Source: Phycisphaerae bacterium
GTDB lineage: Bacteria > Planctomycetota > Phycisphaerae > Sedimentisphaerales > Anaerobacaceae
DNA length: 64,000 nucleotides
Assembly (NCBI GenBank): GCA_012744475.1
Contig: JAAYBV010000067.1
Span: forward strand, 62,001-126,000
Direction: 5' to 3'
Shown piece by piece: positions 1-8,583 of this stretch. Every line of letters begins with the position of its first letter. Position 1 is the first letter of the stretch. The notes below the pieces were generated by a model, which was not told the DNA's origin, searched no databases, and worked only from the letters and a program-made list of their open reading frames with translations. Made by a program: the position numbers and the translations under genes.

Positions 1-439
1 TCTCGATGCGGTGCCACGACGGGTTGATCCCGTAGACGCGGGCGCTGTCGATGCTCTCGACGCCATAGTGAACGGCCTCGCTGCCCTCGGCCATCAACGT
101 ATGATCGTCGATCGACGGACAGCGCTCCTTCAGCCCCTCGAAAATCTCGGGGCGGAACCGAATCAAACGCCACGAAGCACTCTTAAATCGGCCTTCTCTG
201 GGCCGGTGCGGACTGATGAAAATCTTGTTCGTTCCGAGGGACTCGAAGTTACTCAACACGTTCGCCTTCAGGCCCGTCAGAGCCGCGATCACCGAGGTGA
301 CCGAAGCCACGCCGATCACGATGCCGGTCGTGGTCAGGATCGAACGCGCCTTGTTCGCCCAGATCTGACCGAGCGCCAGATAAATGCTCTGATAGAACAG
401 CTTCAGGAAGGCCATTGGAATGCCCAGGATCGCTTTCAT
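1..439 (-). CDS. MacB-type ABC transporter permease (N-terminal part, runs off the window)
   Basis: This is the 5' part, about 146 codons, of an inner-membrane permease read leftwards off the window edge. It starts [17 protein letters not shown] and has the family's typical first membrane segment around residues 22-45 (ARSILTTTGIVIGVASVTSV). The periplasmic MacB_PCD-type region follows (LGTNKIFISPHRP). Its ATG overlaps the stop of the ATPase gene by 4 bp (ATGA), so the two are translationally coupled. With the upstream ATPase and membrane fusion protein it makes a complete MacAB/LolCDE-style tripartite export set. The substrate cannot be told from sequence; MacB-type permeases are known to export peptides, macrolides or lipoproteins. 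The call is firm for family and open for substrate. Confidence 0.88.
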   Translation of the reverse strand, partial: MKAILGIPMAFLKLFYQSIYLALGQIWANKARSILTTTGIVIGVASVTSVIAALTGLKANVLSNFESLGTNKIFISPHRPREGRFKSASWRLIRFRPEIFEGLKERCPSIDDHTLMAEGSEAVHYGVESIDSARVYGINPSWHRIE

Positions 440-1218
440 TTCAGCACCTCCCCGAAGTGCTCGGCCATGGCGGCTCGCTGGGCCTGGTCCTCCTCGCTGG
501 ATAGGTCCGTAAAGATGCGACCGTCCATCATGCGGATCACGCGCTTGGCGTGACGCGCCACGCTCTCTTCGTGTGTCACCAGCACGATGGTCTGACCTTC
601 GGCATGGAGCTGATCGAACAGCCGGAGGATGTCTTCGCTGGTCTTGCTGTCGAGATTACCGGTGGGTTCATCGGCCAGCAGAATGCTCGGGTTGCAGACG
701 AGCGCTCGGGCGATGGCGACGCGCTGCTTTTCTCCGCCGGAAAGCTGATTCGGCCGGTGCTTGACGCGGTCGGCCAGTCCGACCCGTTCGAGCATCTGCC
801 TGGCCCTTTTGTGCCGGCTCCACCAGCCGTCCCGCGAGTAGATCAGAGGCATCTCGACGTTCTTCAACGCACTGGATCGGCCCATCAGCTCGAACGACTG
901 GAACACGAATCCGATACGCGTATTGCGGATGTGCGCCAGACCGCCGGCCCCCAGACGGGTCGTGTCGTAGCCGTCCAGCTCGTAGACGCCGCTCGTGCAG
1001 CGGTCCAGGCATCCCAACAGGTTCATCAGCGTGCTCTTACCCGAGCCGGAGGGACCCATCACAGCGACGTATTCGTTCTGACGCAGTTCGAGAGTCACCC
1101 CGTCGAGCGCGTGGATGCGCTCCACGCCCACCTTGTATACACGCGTGACGTTGTCGAGCCGGATGACGATCCTGCTATGCGGCGTTGGCGTCGCTGGGGC
1201 GTTGGACGTCGTTGACAT
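436..1218 (-). CDS. ABC transporter ATP-binding protein (LolD/MacB type)
   Basis: This cytoplasmic ATPase of about 260 residues would energise the downstream permease. Walker A is GPSGSGKST at about residues 55-63, followed by the signature LSGGEKQR, Walker [10 protein letters not shown] and a switch histidine in VLVTHEE. The length fits the LolD/MacB ATPase family. I chose ATG 1218 ([12 protein letters not shown]). The frame stays open further upstream, but that part is an Arg/Ser-rich shadow of the overlapping fusion-protein gene. The gene overlaps the end of that upstream gene by 44 bp and the permease start by 4 bp, so all three are probably one transcript. Confidence 0.93.
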   Translation of the reverse strand: MSTTSNAPATPTPHSRIVIRLDNVTRVYKVGVERIHALDGVTLELRQNEYVAVMGPSGSGKSTLMNLLGCLDRCTSGVYELDGYDTTRLGAGGLAHIRNTRIGFVFQSFELMGRSSALKNVEMPLIYSRDGWWSRHKRARQMLERVGLADRVKHRPNQLSGGEKQRVAIARALVCNPSILLADEPTGNLDSKTSEDILRLFDQLHAEGQTIVLVTHEESVARHAKRVIRMMDGRIFTDLSSEEDQAQRAAMAEHFGEVLK

Positions 1219-2620
1219 CGTTGAAGTCACTGGCTTGGGCCTTTTCCGCTTTCTTCTTGGCATCGTCTTCGACCTTGGCTTCCCGTTCATCTTTGATCGC
1301 CTGGTCGTGCGCGAGCTTCTCGAGCTCCTTGAACGGTCCGACCACGATCTTCTCGCCGGGCGCGATTCCGGACTCGACGATCGTATGCGTGGCATTGCTG
1401 GCGCCGATCCGGACCGGGGTGATCACCGCCTTACCGTCGATATAGCGGTAAACCACCGTCGCGAACGTCTTGCTCCTGTCCTCTTCGCTGAGCCGGTCGC
1501 GGATCTCGATAGGCAGCGAGTCGACTTCCCGCCCGAGCACCGCCTGGCTCGGCAGCACCAGGACGTCCCTGTGCTCGGCGACCTCGATATCGACGTCGGC
1601 CGTCATGCCGGTGAAGATCTGCTCGCTCGGATCGACCAGCAGAACCTCCGTCTCGTAGTACTTCGCTCCCTGGGTTCCCACGTCCTGGCTCAGCGCGATG
1701 GCCCGGACCTTGCCGGGAAAGACTTTGTCCGGCCAGGCCTGAATATGTACCTGCGCCTTCTGGCCCACCCGCAGCTTGCCTACGTCCGACTCATCGACCT
1801 GCGCGACCACCAACATCTCCGAGAGATCACCGACTTCGAGGATCTTCGTGCCGGGATTGTTCATCATGCCCGTGACGACCATCTCGCCGACCTCGGCGTT
1901 GATTCGTGTGACCACGCCGTCGATGGGCGAGGTAATCGTCGTATAGCTGAGCGCCTCCTTGGCCTGTGCGATCCCTTCGTCGGCCACTTCAAGATTGTGT
2001 TCGAGCACTTTGAGATTCAGGCGAGCCGCCTCCAGAGTGTGCCGCGCGCCCTCCAACTGGGCCTCCAATTCCTCGACCCTGAACCGCGCATCGTCACAGC
2101 TCACCTGGCTGACGTCGTTGGTTCGCAGCAGCGCACACTGGCGCTCGTAGTCGCGCCGGGCCTTCTCCACGGTGGCTTCCTGCGCCATCAGGTTGGCGGC
2201 CTGACTGGAAATCCTCGCCCTCTCGACTTCGATCTGCGCCGCCTGGGCCGCCCGGCTGGCCTGGGCCGAGAGCAGACGGCTTTCCAGGTCTTTGGAGTCG
2301 AGGCGCACCAGCACGGACGGAGGAATCGGCGGATCGGCGTCGGGATCGCCTTTTGTGACGGTCGCGCCTTCCGGGTGGGGCAGCTCCACAACACGCGCCG
2401 AGGCCTTGGCGCTGATCTCCACTTTGGTCTTGGGCTCAATCTCTCCCGGAGCGCTGACGATCTCGATCAGCTCCCCGATCTGCGCCTCTTCCACGCGGAC
2501 AATCGTCGCCTTGTTCGCCGTACCGCCGCGGCCTCGGAACAGGACGAACCCACCCCCTCCCAAGGCACCCAAGACCAGGACAATCACCAGGAGGATGACA
2601 AGTACGCGAGCCGACCTCAC
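1175..2620 (-). CDS. HlyD/MacA-family periplasmic membrane fusion protein
   Basis: This is the periplasmic adaptor linking an inner-membrane ABC exporter to an outer-membrane channel. A single N-terminal membrane anchor lies at about residues 4-30 (VLVILLVIVLVLGALGGGG). A lipoyl-like half follows, then a long alpha-helical hairpin at about residues 110-210 rich in Ala, Glu, Arg and Gln (VEKARRDYERQCALL). The barrel and membrane-proximal part contain ITSPIDGVVTRINAEVGEMV, the usual second lipoyl half. The C-terminus is a Lys/Glu-rich tail. I chose GTG 2620, about 6 nt after a GGAAGGGA ribosome site, over the TTG two codons upstream, which sits too close to that site. It is the first gene of the exporter operon. 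Confidence 0.9.
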   Translation of the reverse strand: MRSARVLVILLVIVLVLGALGGGGFVLFRGRGGTANKATIVRVEEAQIGELIEIVSAPGEIEPKTKVEISAKASARVVELPHPEGATVTKGDPDADPPIPPSVLVRLDSKDLESRLLSAQASRAAQAAQIEVERARISSQAANLMAQEATVEKARRDYERQCALLRTNDVSQVSCDDARFRVEELEAQLEGARHTLEAARLNLKVLEHNLEVADEGIAQAKEALSYTTITSPIDGVVTRINAEVGEMVVTGMMNNPGTKILEVGDLSEMLVVAQVDESDVGKLRVGQKAQVHIQAWPDKVFPGKVRAIALSQDVGTQGAKYYETEVLLVDPSEQIFTGMTADVDIEVAEHRDVLVLPSQAVLGREVDSLPIEIRDRLSEEDRSKTFATVVYRYIDGKAVITPVRIGASNATHTIVESGIAPGEKIVVGPFKELEKLAHDQAIKDEREAKVEDDAKKKAEKAQASDFNDVNDVQRPSDANAA

Positions 2621-2678
2621 TATCAATCCCTTCCCAAGTCACCAACCACATGGACGATCCACTGCCACACCTGTAGGC

Positions 2679-2684
2679 ATTATA
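2679..2684 (-). promoter_or_regulatory. Candidate -10 box of the exporter operon
   Basis: A perfect TATAAT reads leftwards about 58 bp ahead of the fusion-protein start. No convincing -35 box is present at 16-18 bp (TGGTTC is the best available), so the call is weak. Confidence 0.33.
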
Positions 2685-2938
2685 CTCCTATAGACGCGTT
2701 GAACCACTCATCATTGCGCGGATTCCGCGAGAAAGCCGGGGGTCATGGCGCTCTTTGCGCCGCCTCGTCGGCGGCGCGGCCGGCCGGGCGACAGACAAGG
2801 CAAGAGACTCAGAATAGGCCCCCTGCCCCAGGAGGCGACGGGTCTGCCCCGGTTCACATCCGGTCGGTCGACAGGGCATCCCCACCATGGTCGGATCGGC
2901 GCCGACCAGTCCGCCTGGCGATTCTTCGTGCGAAAACG

Positions 2939-2968
2939 TTGGACGCGCCTGACGGCCTGTGGTAGAAT
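2939..2968 (+). promoter_or_regulatory. Sigma70-type promoter for the GLUG-repeat gene
   Basis: TTGGAC at 2939-2944 and TAGAAT at 2963-2968 are separated by 18 bp. This would give a long leader of about 250 nt before the ATG at 3228, in which I see no recognised riboswitch. Confidence 0.45.
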
Positions 2969-3227
2969 GACGACAGTACATGCGGATGTACGTCCCTTGC
3001 GACAGGAGCAGCAACACGAGGGTGTTCCTTCTCTTGGGATGCGGAATGTTGGAAAAGCGAACGATCTGTGGACGCGGTTCCCCAGGCTCGTGGTGCGTCT
3101 GTCCCGTTGACGACGCAGCGGAGTCGATGCCACGGGAGCTCTATGCTCACACCGGCAATGTGCCGTTTCTCAAGGCCGAGACGGTCATGGGCGGAATCGC
3201 GGGCTTGCAGGAATGGCGGAGGGAATC

Positions 3228-4478
3228 ATGCGAAAGTACTTCTTCATCGTCCTGCTGGTGGCCTGCGCGTCGCGCAGCGAGGCCGCATACAGCGGAGGCA
3301 ACGGCACGGGACTCGATCCCTATCTTGTCGCAACAGCGCGAGACCTTGCCGATCTAACGGTGGATCAGGACAATTGGAGTCGGTATTTCAGGCAGATCGC
3401 GGATATCGACATGAGCGATCTACCGACCCCTCTGACGTCCACGATCGGCAACGAGGAACTTCCGTTCTCCGGTGTCTTCGACGGCGACGGCCGGATAATC
3501 CGCAACCTGGTCTGCACGAATCCAGGCGGTGACACCGCCGGCCTGTTCGGCCAGGTTCGTGGCAGCGACACGCGGATCCAGAATGTAGTCATGGTGGACC
3601 CGAATGTCGAGGCGGAAGGAGCACAGTATGTGGGTATCGCGGCCCTCGTCGGCCGCCTGCGCAGCGGCCGCGTGACATGCTGTCGCATTGAAGACGCCTG
3701 CGTTCGCGGATACTCCAGCGTCGGCGCCCTCGTCGGCTGGAACCAGGGCGAGGTATCTCATTGCGAAGCCACGGGGACGGTGTCGGGCATCTACTCCGTG
3801 GGCGGTCTCGTCGGGACGACCTTCTGGGGCCTGGACATCCACCATTGCCGGGCCGAGGTCACCGTCACGGGGGTCAATCGCGTGGGCGGCCTGGTCGGCA
3901 ATTGCGCTCTGGCTTCTATCGCGTGGTGCTCATCCAGCGGCAACGTCGAAGGCTGTGACTACGTCGGCGGGTTCGCCGGCTCCAGCGAGGGCGGCATTCT
4001 CGGCAACTGCTATGCCATCGGCTCCGTCTCCGGCGCCGCCCGTGTCGGCGGATTGCTCGGCCAGAATTCGTGGTCCTGTGATTGCAGCGCCGGCGCCTAT
4101 CCGTCGGAGCTGAGCTGCTGCTACGCCGTCGGCCTTGTCACAGGAGAATCCCAGACGGGTGGACTCGTGGGCGCCGACGACAATTGCCTCGTCTTCGGCT
4201 GCTTCTGGAACGTCGAGACCTGTGGGCAAGAACACAGCGAGACGGGAACGCCATCGACAACGATCGAAATGCAGACACAAGAGACCTTCCTCAATGCCAA
4301 TTGGGACTTCACCCCTAAGACCGACTCCCTGGATTTCTGGGTGATCCAGGAAGGCCGCTGGTACCCCCTGCCCGCATGGCAGACTGTCGAAGGCGATTTC
4401 GACCGTGACGGCGTTGTGAACCTTGAGGATTTCGGCACGCTGGCGCCGTTGTGGCGCGCCAAAGCCGGGTCTTTTTGA
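3228..4478 (+). CDS. Secreted GLUG-repeat protein with broken dockerin-like tail
   Basis: This exported surface or extracellular protein of about 416 residues has the signal peptide MRKYFFIVLLVACASRSEA. At least five GLUG-type beta-helical repeats follow, each carrying a VGGLVG or VGALVG core (for example YSVGGLVG, NRVGGLVG, ARVGGLLG), between about residues 130 and 330. GLUG repeats occur in adhesins and IgA-protease-like proteins. The end carries the first half of a dockerin-like calcium repeat (DFDRDGVVNLEDFGTLAPLW), then stops at an in-frame TGA (4476-4478). The second half lies just beyond the stop in the same frame. I chose ATG 3228 because GGAGGG sits just upstream and the signal peptide begins there. 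The function is inferred as adhesion or polysaccharide attachment. Confidence 0.82.
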   Translation: MRKYFFIVLLVACASRSEAAYSGGNGTGLDPYLVATARDLADLTVDQDNWSRYFRQIADIDMSDLPTPLTSTIGNEELPFSGVFDGDGRIIRNLVCTNPGGDTAGLFGQVRGSDTRIQNVVMVDPNVEAEGAQYVGIAALVGRLRSGRVTCCRIEDACVRGYSSVGALVGWNQGEVSHCEATGTVSGIYSVGGLVGTTFWGLDIHHCRAEVTVTGVNRVGGLVGNCALASIAWCSSSGNVEGCDYVGGFAGSSEGGILGNCYAIGSVSGAARVGGLLGQNSWSCDCSAGAYPSELSCCYAVGLVTGESQTGGLVGADDNCLVFGCFWNVETCGQEHSETGTPSTTIEMQTQETFLNANWDFTPKTDSLDFWVIQEGRWYPLPAWQTVEGDFDRDGVVNLEDFGTLAPLWRAKAGSF

Positions 4479-4559
4479 GAAGGAGGGATCGATCTGAGCG
4501 GCGACGCAGGCATCGACGCCAGAGATCTCGGCGCGCTATTCCATCGCTGGCTTCGGTGA
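4479..4559 (+). pseudogene. In-frame remnant: second half of the dockerin-like repeat
   Basis: Directly after the TGA at 4476-4478, the same reading frame continues for 26 codons to a TGA at 4557-4559. It encodes a second calcium-loop repeat, DLSGDAGIDARDLGALFHRW. Paired repeats of this layout are normal at the C-terminus of planctomycete extracellular proteins. In many relatives the position of the stop would be Cys or Trp, one base away from TGA. Confidence 0.7.
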
Positions 4560-4641
4560 GCCAAGCCGGCTTTGCGTCCTATAATTGTCGCACTGTAAAC
4601 CTGAAATAGGCGACAAACGCCAGGAAACGCCCGGAGACCAT

Positions 4642-4672
4642 AAAAAAAGGGCGTCGCGTACGCCACGACGCC
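4642..4672 (-). terminator. Intrinsic terminator with no visible leftward gene
   Basis: The stem GGCGTCG/CGACGCC (4650-4656 with 4666-4672) has a 9-nt loop and, reading leftwards, is followed by seven U residues (A run at 4642-4648). No leftward protein gene precedes it, so it either ends a small RNA or serves as a strand-specific stop. Confidence 0.6.
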
Positions 4673-4808
4673 GGAGAAAAAGATGAAACGGTTTCCAGCC
4701 GTTATATCGGCACGACATGTCCGAAATCGCCACACTTTTTGGGAAAAACCAGCGAACAGGTCCCATGTGACCGCCCCCGGCAGACGCCTCTGAAACGTCC
4801 GATTTGCC

Positions 4809-4838
4809 TTGGCCCGCCGGAGGGCGATGCGATATAAT
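4809..4838 (+). promoter_or_regulatory. Sigma70-type promoter for the AsmA-like gene
   Basis: TTGGCC (4809-4814) and a perfect TATAAT (4833-4838) are 18 bp apart. The predicted transcript starts about 50 nt ahead of the ATG at 4898. Confidence 0.55.
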
Positions 4839-4897
4839 CGATCTCTCCGTTCGTACAAAGACAACGAAGTACCAACCGATTGCAGGGAGGCAGAACC

Positions 4898-6751
4898 ATG
4901 ATTCTTCCCGGGTTCATCCGAAAGCTGTTGGCCGTCTTCCGGGGCAGCGTAGCCCCGCCGCTGATTCTCTTGTCGGTCATGATTGGATTCTGGGTCGGTC
5001 TGATGCCCGGCTGGTCGGGCCTGCACACCGCCCTGCTGGTCGTGGTGCTCATCCTCAATATCCATCTGGGCCTGTTTCTGCTGTCTCTGGGCGTGGGCAA
5101 GGCGGTGTGCCTGGCGGCGGCTCCCCTGCTCTATCATGTGGGCATCTACGTCCAGGACCACCTGTCCGGTCTGCTGAACGCGCTGTCGTCGATCCCGGTG
5201 GTGGGCATGACGGATTTCAGTCGGTATGCTCTGGCCGGCGCCCTGGTGGTCGGTCCGGTAGTCGGAGCGGTCGCAGGTTTGATGCTGGCTTTCTCCGTTG
5301 TCAAATTCCGCCGGATGATGATTAAGGTCGACGAGAAGTCGGAGAAGTTCCGCGCCTATTACTCCAAGACCTGGGTCCGGATTCTCGACTGGATCCTGAT
5401 CGGCAAGCGAACCAAAGACGTCAAGAGCATGTTTGTCAAGACCAAGTACATCCGCAAGGCCGGCATCGTGCTCGCAATCATCGTGGTCGGCGCATTCTTT
5501 GCTGCGGCGCACTTTCTCCAGGACACCACCGTCAAGAACTACGCCACCCAGTCGCTGACACGCGCCAACGGGGCCGAGGTGAACCTGGGAAATCTCGGGA
5601 TCTCGCTGACAGGAGGCAGCGTTTCTGCCGAGGACCTGCAAGTCACCAACGCGCAAGAGCCCACGCAGAATCAGGTCGTGGTCGAGAAGGTTGCGGCCAA
5701 CGCCAGCATCTATGACCTGCTGCTGGGCAAGATCATCATGGAGAACGTGGAGGTCTCGGGCATGCGGTTCAATCAGGCCCGGCAGACGCCGGGCAAGGTG
5801 CTCGAGGTCCCTGCGGCCGAGGAGGAGCCTTTCGATCCAAATGCGTACACCATCGACGCCAACGACGTCGCCAAGATCGAGAAATACGTCAAGGACGTCA
5901 AGAAGCTCAAGGAACAACTGGAGAAGCTCCGCAAGTGGCTGCCGGAAGGCAAGGAAGGCCCGGCCGAGGAAACGCAGCCGCCGCAGTCGTACCTGGAGTA
6001 CCTGCGGGCCAAGGCCGCGACCAGCCCCACCGTCACAATGCTGGCCAAGCGCGTTCTGGCGGACAAAGTGGAACTGCCCAGTGAGTTGTTCGGCAACAGC
6101 CTGATCCTCATGACCAACTTGAGCGATGCGCCGCAGGCACTCGGCGAACCGATCACGCTGGAGCTGAAGTCCCACGAGACCCCGGCGGCCATGAAGGCGC
6201 AGGTGGACTACTCGTCAGGCACGCCCCATGTGACCGGGACCTTCGAAGGGTTCGACCTGAGTACGGTCCAGTCGGGGCTCGGCCAGGACGCCGGCATCGC
6301 CTTCGAATCCGGCGCCGCCTCCGGAACGTTCACCGGCCAATTGACCAAGGAACGGGTCGATCTGGCCTTCAAGGTGGACCTGAAGAATCTCAAGGCCAAG
6401 GGACAGGGCGAAGGCGTTCTCGGACTCGGCGCCCAGCAGACCTCCGAGGTCCTGGAGGTCATGAACGAGCTGAGCACCACGATCCGCGTGGTCGGCCCGA
6501 CCACGTCGCCGCGTTTGGTCTTTGACACGAAGGGACTGGGAGAAGAATTCAAACAGGCCCTCGTCAAAGCCGGCAAGGACCGCCTCCAGAAGGAGATCGA
6601 TGCCAAGCTCCAGGAGCAGCTTGGCGACAAGCTGGGCGACAAGGTGCCCGAGCAGTTGAAGGACACTCTGAAAGCGCCCGGCAAGAACATCGTGGAGGGC
6701 TTGGGTGGCCTCCTCGGCGGAAAGAAGAAAGACCAGGAACCGCAGGAATAG
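4898..6751 (+). CDS. Multi-pass membrane protein fused to an AsmA-like periplasmic domain (TIGR03546/TIGR03545-like)
   Basis: The protein has about 617 residues. The N-terminal 140 residues form four hydrophobic helices (for example LLSVMIGFWVGLMPGWSG and LHTALLVVVLILNIHLG), resembling the TIGR03546/DUF2062-type membrane family. A further membrane helix lies near residues 190-215 (AGIVLAIIVVGAFFAAAHFL). The rest is a large extracytoplasmic part resembling AsmA/TIGR03545 proteins (EVNLGNLGISLTGGSVSAED), ending in amphipathic Lys/Glu/Gln-rich helices (LQKEIDAKLQEQLGDKLGD). AsmA-like proteins are linked to lipid transport between the two membranes. These two families are usually neighbouring genes, so a fusion is plausible. 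The start follows GGGAGG at a good distance. The role in envelope lipid handling is inferred. Confidence 0.72.
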   Translation: MILPGFIRKLLAVFRGSVAPPLILLSVMIGFWVGLMPGWSGLHTALLVVVLILNIHLGLFLLSLGVGKAVCLAAAPLLYHVGIYVQDHLSGLLNALSSIPVVGMTDFSRYALAGALVVGPVVGAVAGLMLAFSVVKFRRMMIKVDEKSEKFRAYYSKTWVRILDWILIGKRTKDVKSMFVKTKYIRKAGIVLAIIVVGAFFAAAHFLQDTTVKNYATQSLTRANGAEVNLGNLGISLTGGSVSAEDLQVTNAQEPTQNQVVVEKVAANASIYDLLLGKIIMENVEVSGMRFNQARQTPGKVLEVPAAEEEPFDPNAYTIDANDVAKIEKYVKDVKKLKEQLEKLRKWLPEGKEGPAEETQPPQSYLEYLRAKAATSPTVTMLAKRVLADKVELPSELFGNSLILMTNLSDAPQALGEPITLELKSHETPAAMKAQVDYSSGTPHVTGTFEGFDLSTVQSGLGQDAGIAFESGAASGTFTGQLTKERVDLAFKVDLKNLKAKGQGEGVLGLGAQQTSEVLEVMNELSTTIRVVGPTTSPRLVFDTKGLGEEFKQALVKAGKDRLQKEIDAKLQEQLGDKLGDKVPEQLKDTLKAPGKNIVEGLGGLLGGKKKDQEPQE

Positions 6752-6794
6752 GCACCTGCCCTACGGCGCGGCGTCACGTCATCAAGAGACAGAA

Positions 6795-6831
6795 AAACAG
6801 CTCTTGCGCATCCAGAGAACAAGAGCTGTTT
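6795..6831 (-). terminator. Intrinsic terminator for the ferritin-like gene (possibly bidirectional)
   Basis: A perfect 12-bp stem (AAACAGCTCTTG with CAAGAGCTGTTT) surrounds a 13-nt loop. Reading leftwards the 3' flank is U-rich (TTTTTCTGTC). It sits between the convergent AsmA-like and ferritin-like genes. Confidence 0.75.
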
Positions 6832-6939
6832 CATGAAAGGGAAGTTTCTTTTTGTGCTCCATATCGGCCGTCGGGACGACCTGCTTGACAACAGACGCAC
6901 CGAAAACGTTGATGGAGGTGGATTTGGCTGGCGAAACCG

Positions 6940-7494
6940 TCAGTCGCAGCTTGCCACGCAGACCGAATCGCAAGAGACGGGCCGCTTGAGACGGTCTGCC
7001 GATCCCAACATCTCGTCAAGGGTGCGGTTCAACTGCCGGATATGGCGGTCTTCCTCACCTATCATGGCATCGATCATGTCGCGGCTGGCCCGATCGCAAG
7101 CGAGCTCCTTGAGGCCGTGATAGAAGATCCGCACGTCCTCGGTCCGCCGAATGGCGTCTCGATCGATTTGTGTGCCGCTTTCGTAGCCGGTGGGCCAGTT
7201 CCGTAAACTGAAACCGACACCGGACCAGGGCAGACCCGCCATCACCTGAGGATTGGACCGGACGTAGTTGTCGGGGTCAAACGTGCCAGATTCCCTGGTC
7301 CGTTCGGAGTATTCGTTTCGCAGGCGAATCCAGATCTGCTTGTTTCGCACTCGCCGGGAGGCGAGATCATAGCAGATCCGACGCAGCGACGGATCACCGA
7401 GCCGCTCGGCGGCCTTCAAGTAGAACCTCGCCGCCCGGTGTTCGACCTCTTCGGCAATCTGAAGGACTTCGAAGACGTTGAATTGCGTATCCAC
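6940..7494 (-). CDS. Ferritin-like/rubrerythrin-type protein with degenerate metal site
   Basis: This 184-residue cytoplasmic helical protein resembles the rubrerythrin/COG1633 ferritin-like group. Helix 1 carries IAEEVEHRAARFY (residues 13-25) and the last helix carries MIGEEDRH, both typical di-iron ligand motifs. The second helix, where an ExxH-type motif is normal, reads LASRRVRNKQIW and lacks the acidic and His ligands. The family handles iron, peroxide or oxidative stress, but with half the ligands missing this member may bind one metal or none. The start is GTG 7494, preceded by a GGAG. The extreme C-terminus has three cysteines (VSCDSVCVASCD). Confidence 0.65.
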   Translation of the reverse strand: MDTQFNVFEVLQIAEEVEHRAARFYLKAAERLGDPSLRRICYDLASRRVRNKQIWIRLRNEYSERTRESGTFDPDNYVRSNPQVMAGLPWSGVGFSLRNWPTGYESGTQIDRDAIRRTEDVRIFYHGLKELACDRASRDMIDAMIGEEDRHIRQLNRTLDEMLGSADRLKRPVSCDSVCVASCD

Positions 7495-7688
7495 GTTGCA
7501 TGCTCCGCAGGGATCGCGCCGCGCGCCCTGAATGAGGCATCAGGCATCGCGATTCGACCCGCCAACAGCTTGTTTCCAGCGTCCGCCCCGTCCGAAGGGC
7601 TGGAACCGCTCTGTGGACACTACAATCGGATTGCTAAGCGAGTGTTAAGGCGAGATTAGTTCTGTACGAGTCTCGAAGAGGCCCGTGC

Positions 7689-8564
7689 TCAGGGGGCAGG
7701 AGCGTCATTGGCCCGGTGGTATACCTTGAGTGTGGGCCTCCCTCCATGGCTATCCGTCCAGGTCAATGACTTGCCGTTAAGGGGGATGCACAGCGTGGCT
7801 TTGCCTTCAGCCACAGCGGAGATGCCTGTGTGCGATATGCCCGAAAGCACTCTCCACTGTCGGATGACAAGCTGCTCGCGGTTGGATTCCTCTTGAACGA
7901 CGGCGAACCGGACGCAGTCGCCCGGCCGGCGATTCTCAGAGAAGCGGATGTAGGTCCCCATTTGCGAGGCCTCGTCCACATGGCTGACATACAGCTCATC
8001 ACGACCGTCTTCACTTCGCCAGGATCCCGGCAACCGCGACAACACTGTGGAACCGCGTGTCCCTGGTTCTCCCCACAGGGGAGAAGCCGACAAACTCGCC
8101 AGTCGTCGCAGATCGCTCAATCCAAGTAGAACCAGAGCCGCGAGCGCAGGGATGGCAATCAAGGCAAACAACCGCTGGCTGACCGCCGTATGCCGGCTCG
8201 CTCCAATCCAGGTATCCGCGACAGGCTCACTCTCCGCCAGATGACAGAACGCGCTGCCTGTGACAGCCAGCGTGTGTTCGGCAATCCAATCGGCGCTGGC
8301 GCGAGCGCGAAAGCGCAGGACCGTCACCTCTGCACAGCCGCCACAGGACCACCGCGCAAGAAACCCCTGCTGAGGCTCGACGACCACGGCATCCCGGTTG
8401 ACCTGTCCACACTCCCTGCACTTCCAGTCAAACAGGGCGGTCAATCGGTGGCCGGAGTCACCAAGGCCGTCGAGCAGCCCCAGGAACGTGACGTCCTCCG
8501 GCGGCTTCTTGACGTCGAAGGCCCGTTCGGACGCATCATGGCAATCTGTCGTCGAGTCTATCAT
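7689..8564 (-). CDS. Zinc-ribbon single-pass membrane protein, function unknown
   Basis: I do not recognise this 291-residue protein as a named family. A CxxC...CxxC zinc ribbon lies at about residues 49-77 (WKCRECG and WSCGGC). A single membrane helix lies at about 132-150 (LFALIAIPALAALVLLGL). A C-terminal region of about 120 residues looks beta-rich (LPGSWRSEDGRDELYV, CVRFAVVQEESNREQLVIRQ) and may be a lipocalin-like or jelly-roll sensor. It is followed 19 bp later by nothing on its own strand except the ferritin-like gene further left, and it is preceded by a STAS gene on the same strand, so the two may form a small operon. A sensory role is only a guess. Confidence 0.55.
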   Translation of the reverse strand: MIDSTTDCHDASERAFDVKKPPEDVTFLGLLDGLGDSGHRLTALFDWKCRECGQVNRDAVVVEPQQGFLARWSCGGCAEVTVLRFRARASADWIAEHTLAVTGSAFCHLAESEPVADTWIGASRHTAVSQRLFALIAIPALAALVLLGLSDLRRLASLSASPLWGEPGTRGSTVLSRLPGSWRSEDGRDELYVSHVDEASQMGTYIRFSENRRPGDCVRFAVVQEESNREQLVIRQWRVLSGISHTGISAVAEGKATLCIPLNGKSLTWTDSHGGRPTLKVYHRANDAPAP

Positions 8565-8583
8565 GGTGTCGTCTTGTACTTTC

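Larger units (their letters stand above)
2621..3227. other. Non-coding stretch between exporter operon and GLUG gene
   Basis: About 600 bp lie between divergently transcribed genes. Short open frames here show no recognisable protein features. The only signals I see are the leftward -10 box near 2680 and a rightward promoter at 2939-2968. Confidence 0.5.
4560..4897. other. Intergenic stretch with leftward terminator and rightward promoter
   Basis: No protein gene is supported in these 338 bp. They hold an intrinsic terminator reading leftwards (4642-4672) and a rightward sigma70-type promoter (4809-4838). Between them, about 130 bp could carry a small leftward RNA. Confidence 0.45.

Noticed and set aside
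1115-2965. Rightward open frame of 616 codons
   Set aside because: Antisense to the exporter operon; no recognisable family.
4121-6175. Leftward open frame of 684 codons
   Set aside because: It is antisense to the AsmA-like and GLUG genes and is His/Gln/Arg-rich shadow sequence.
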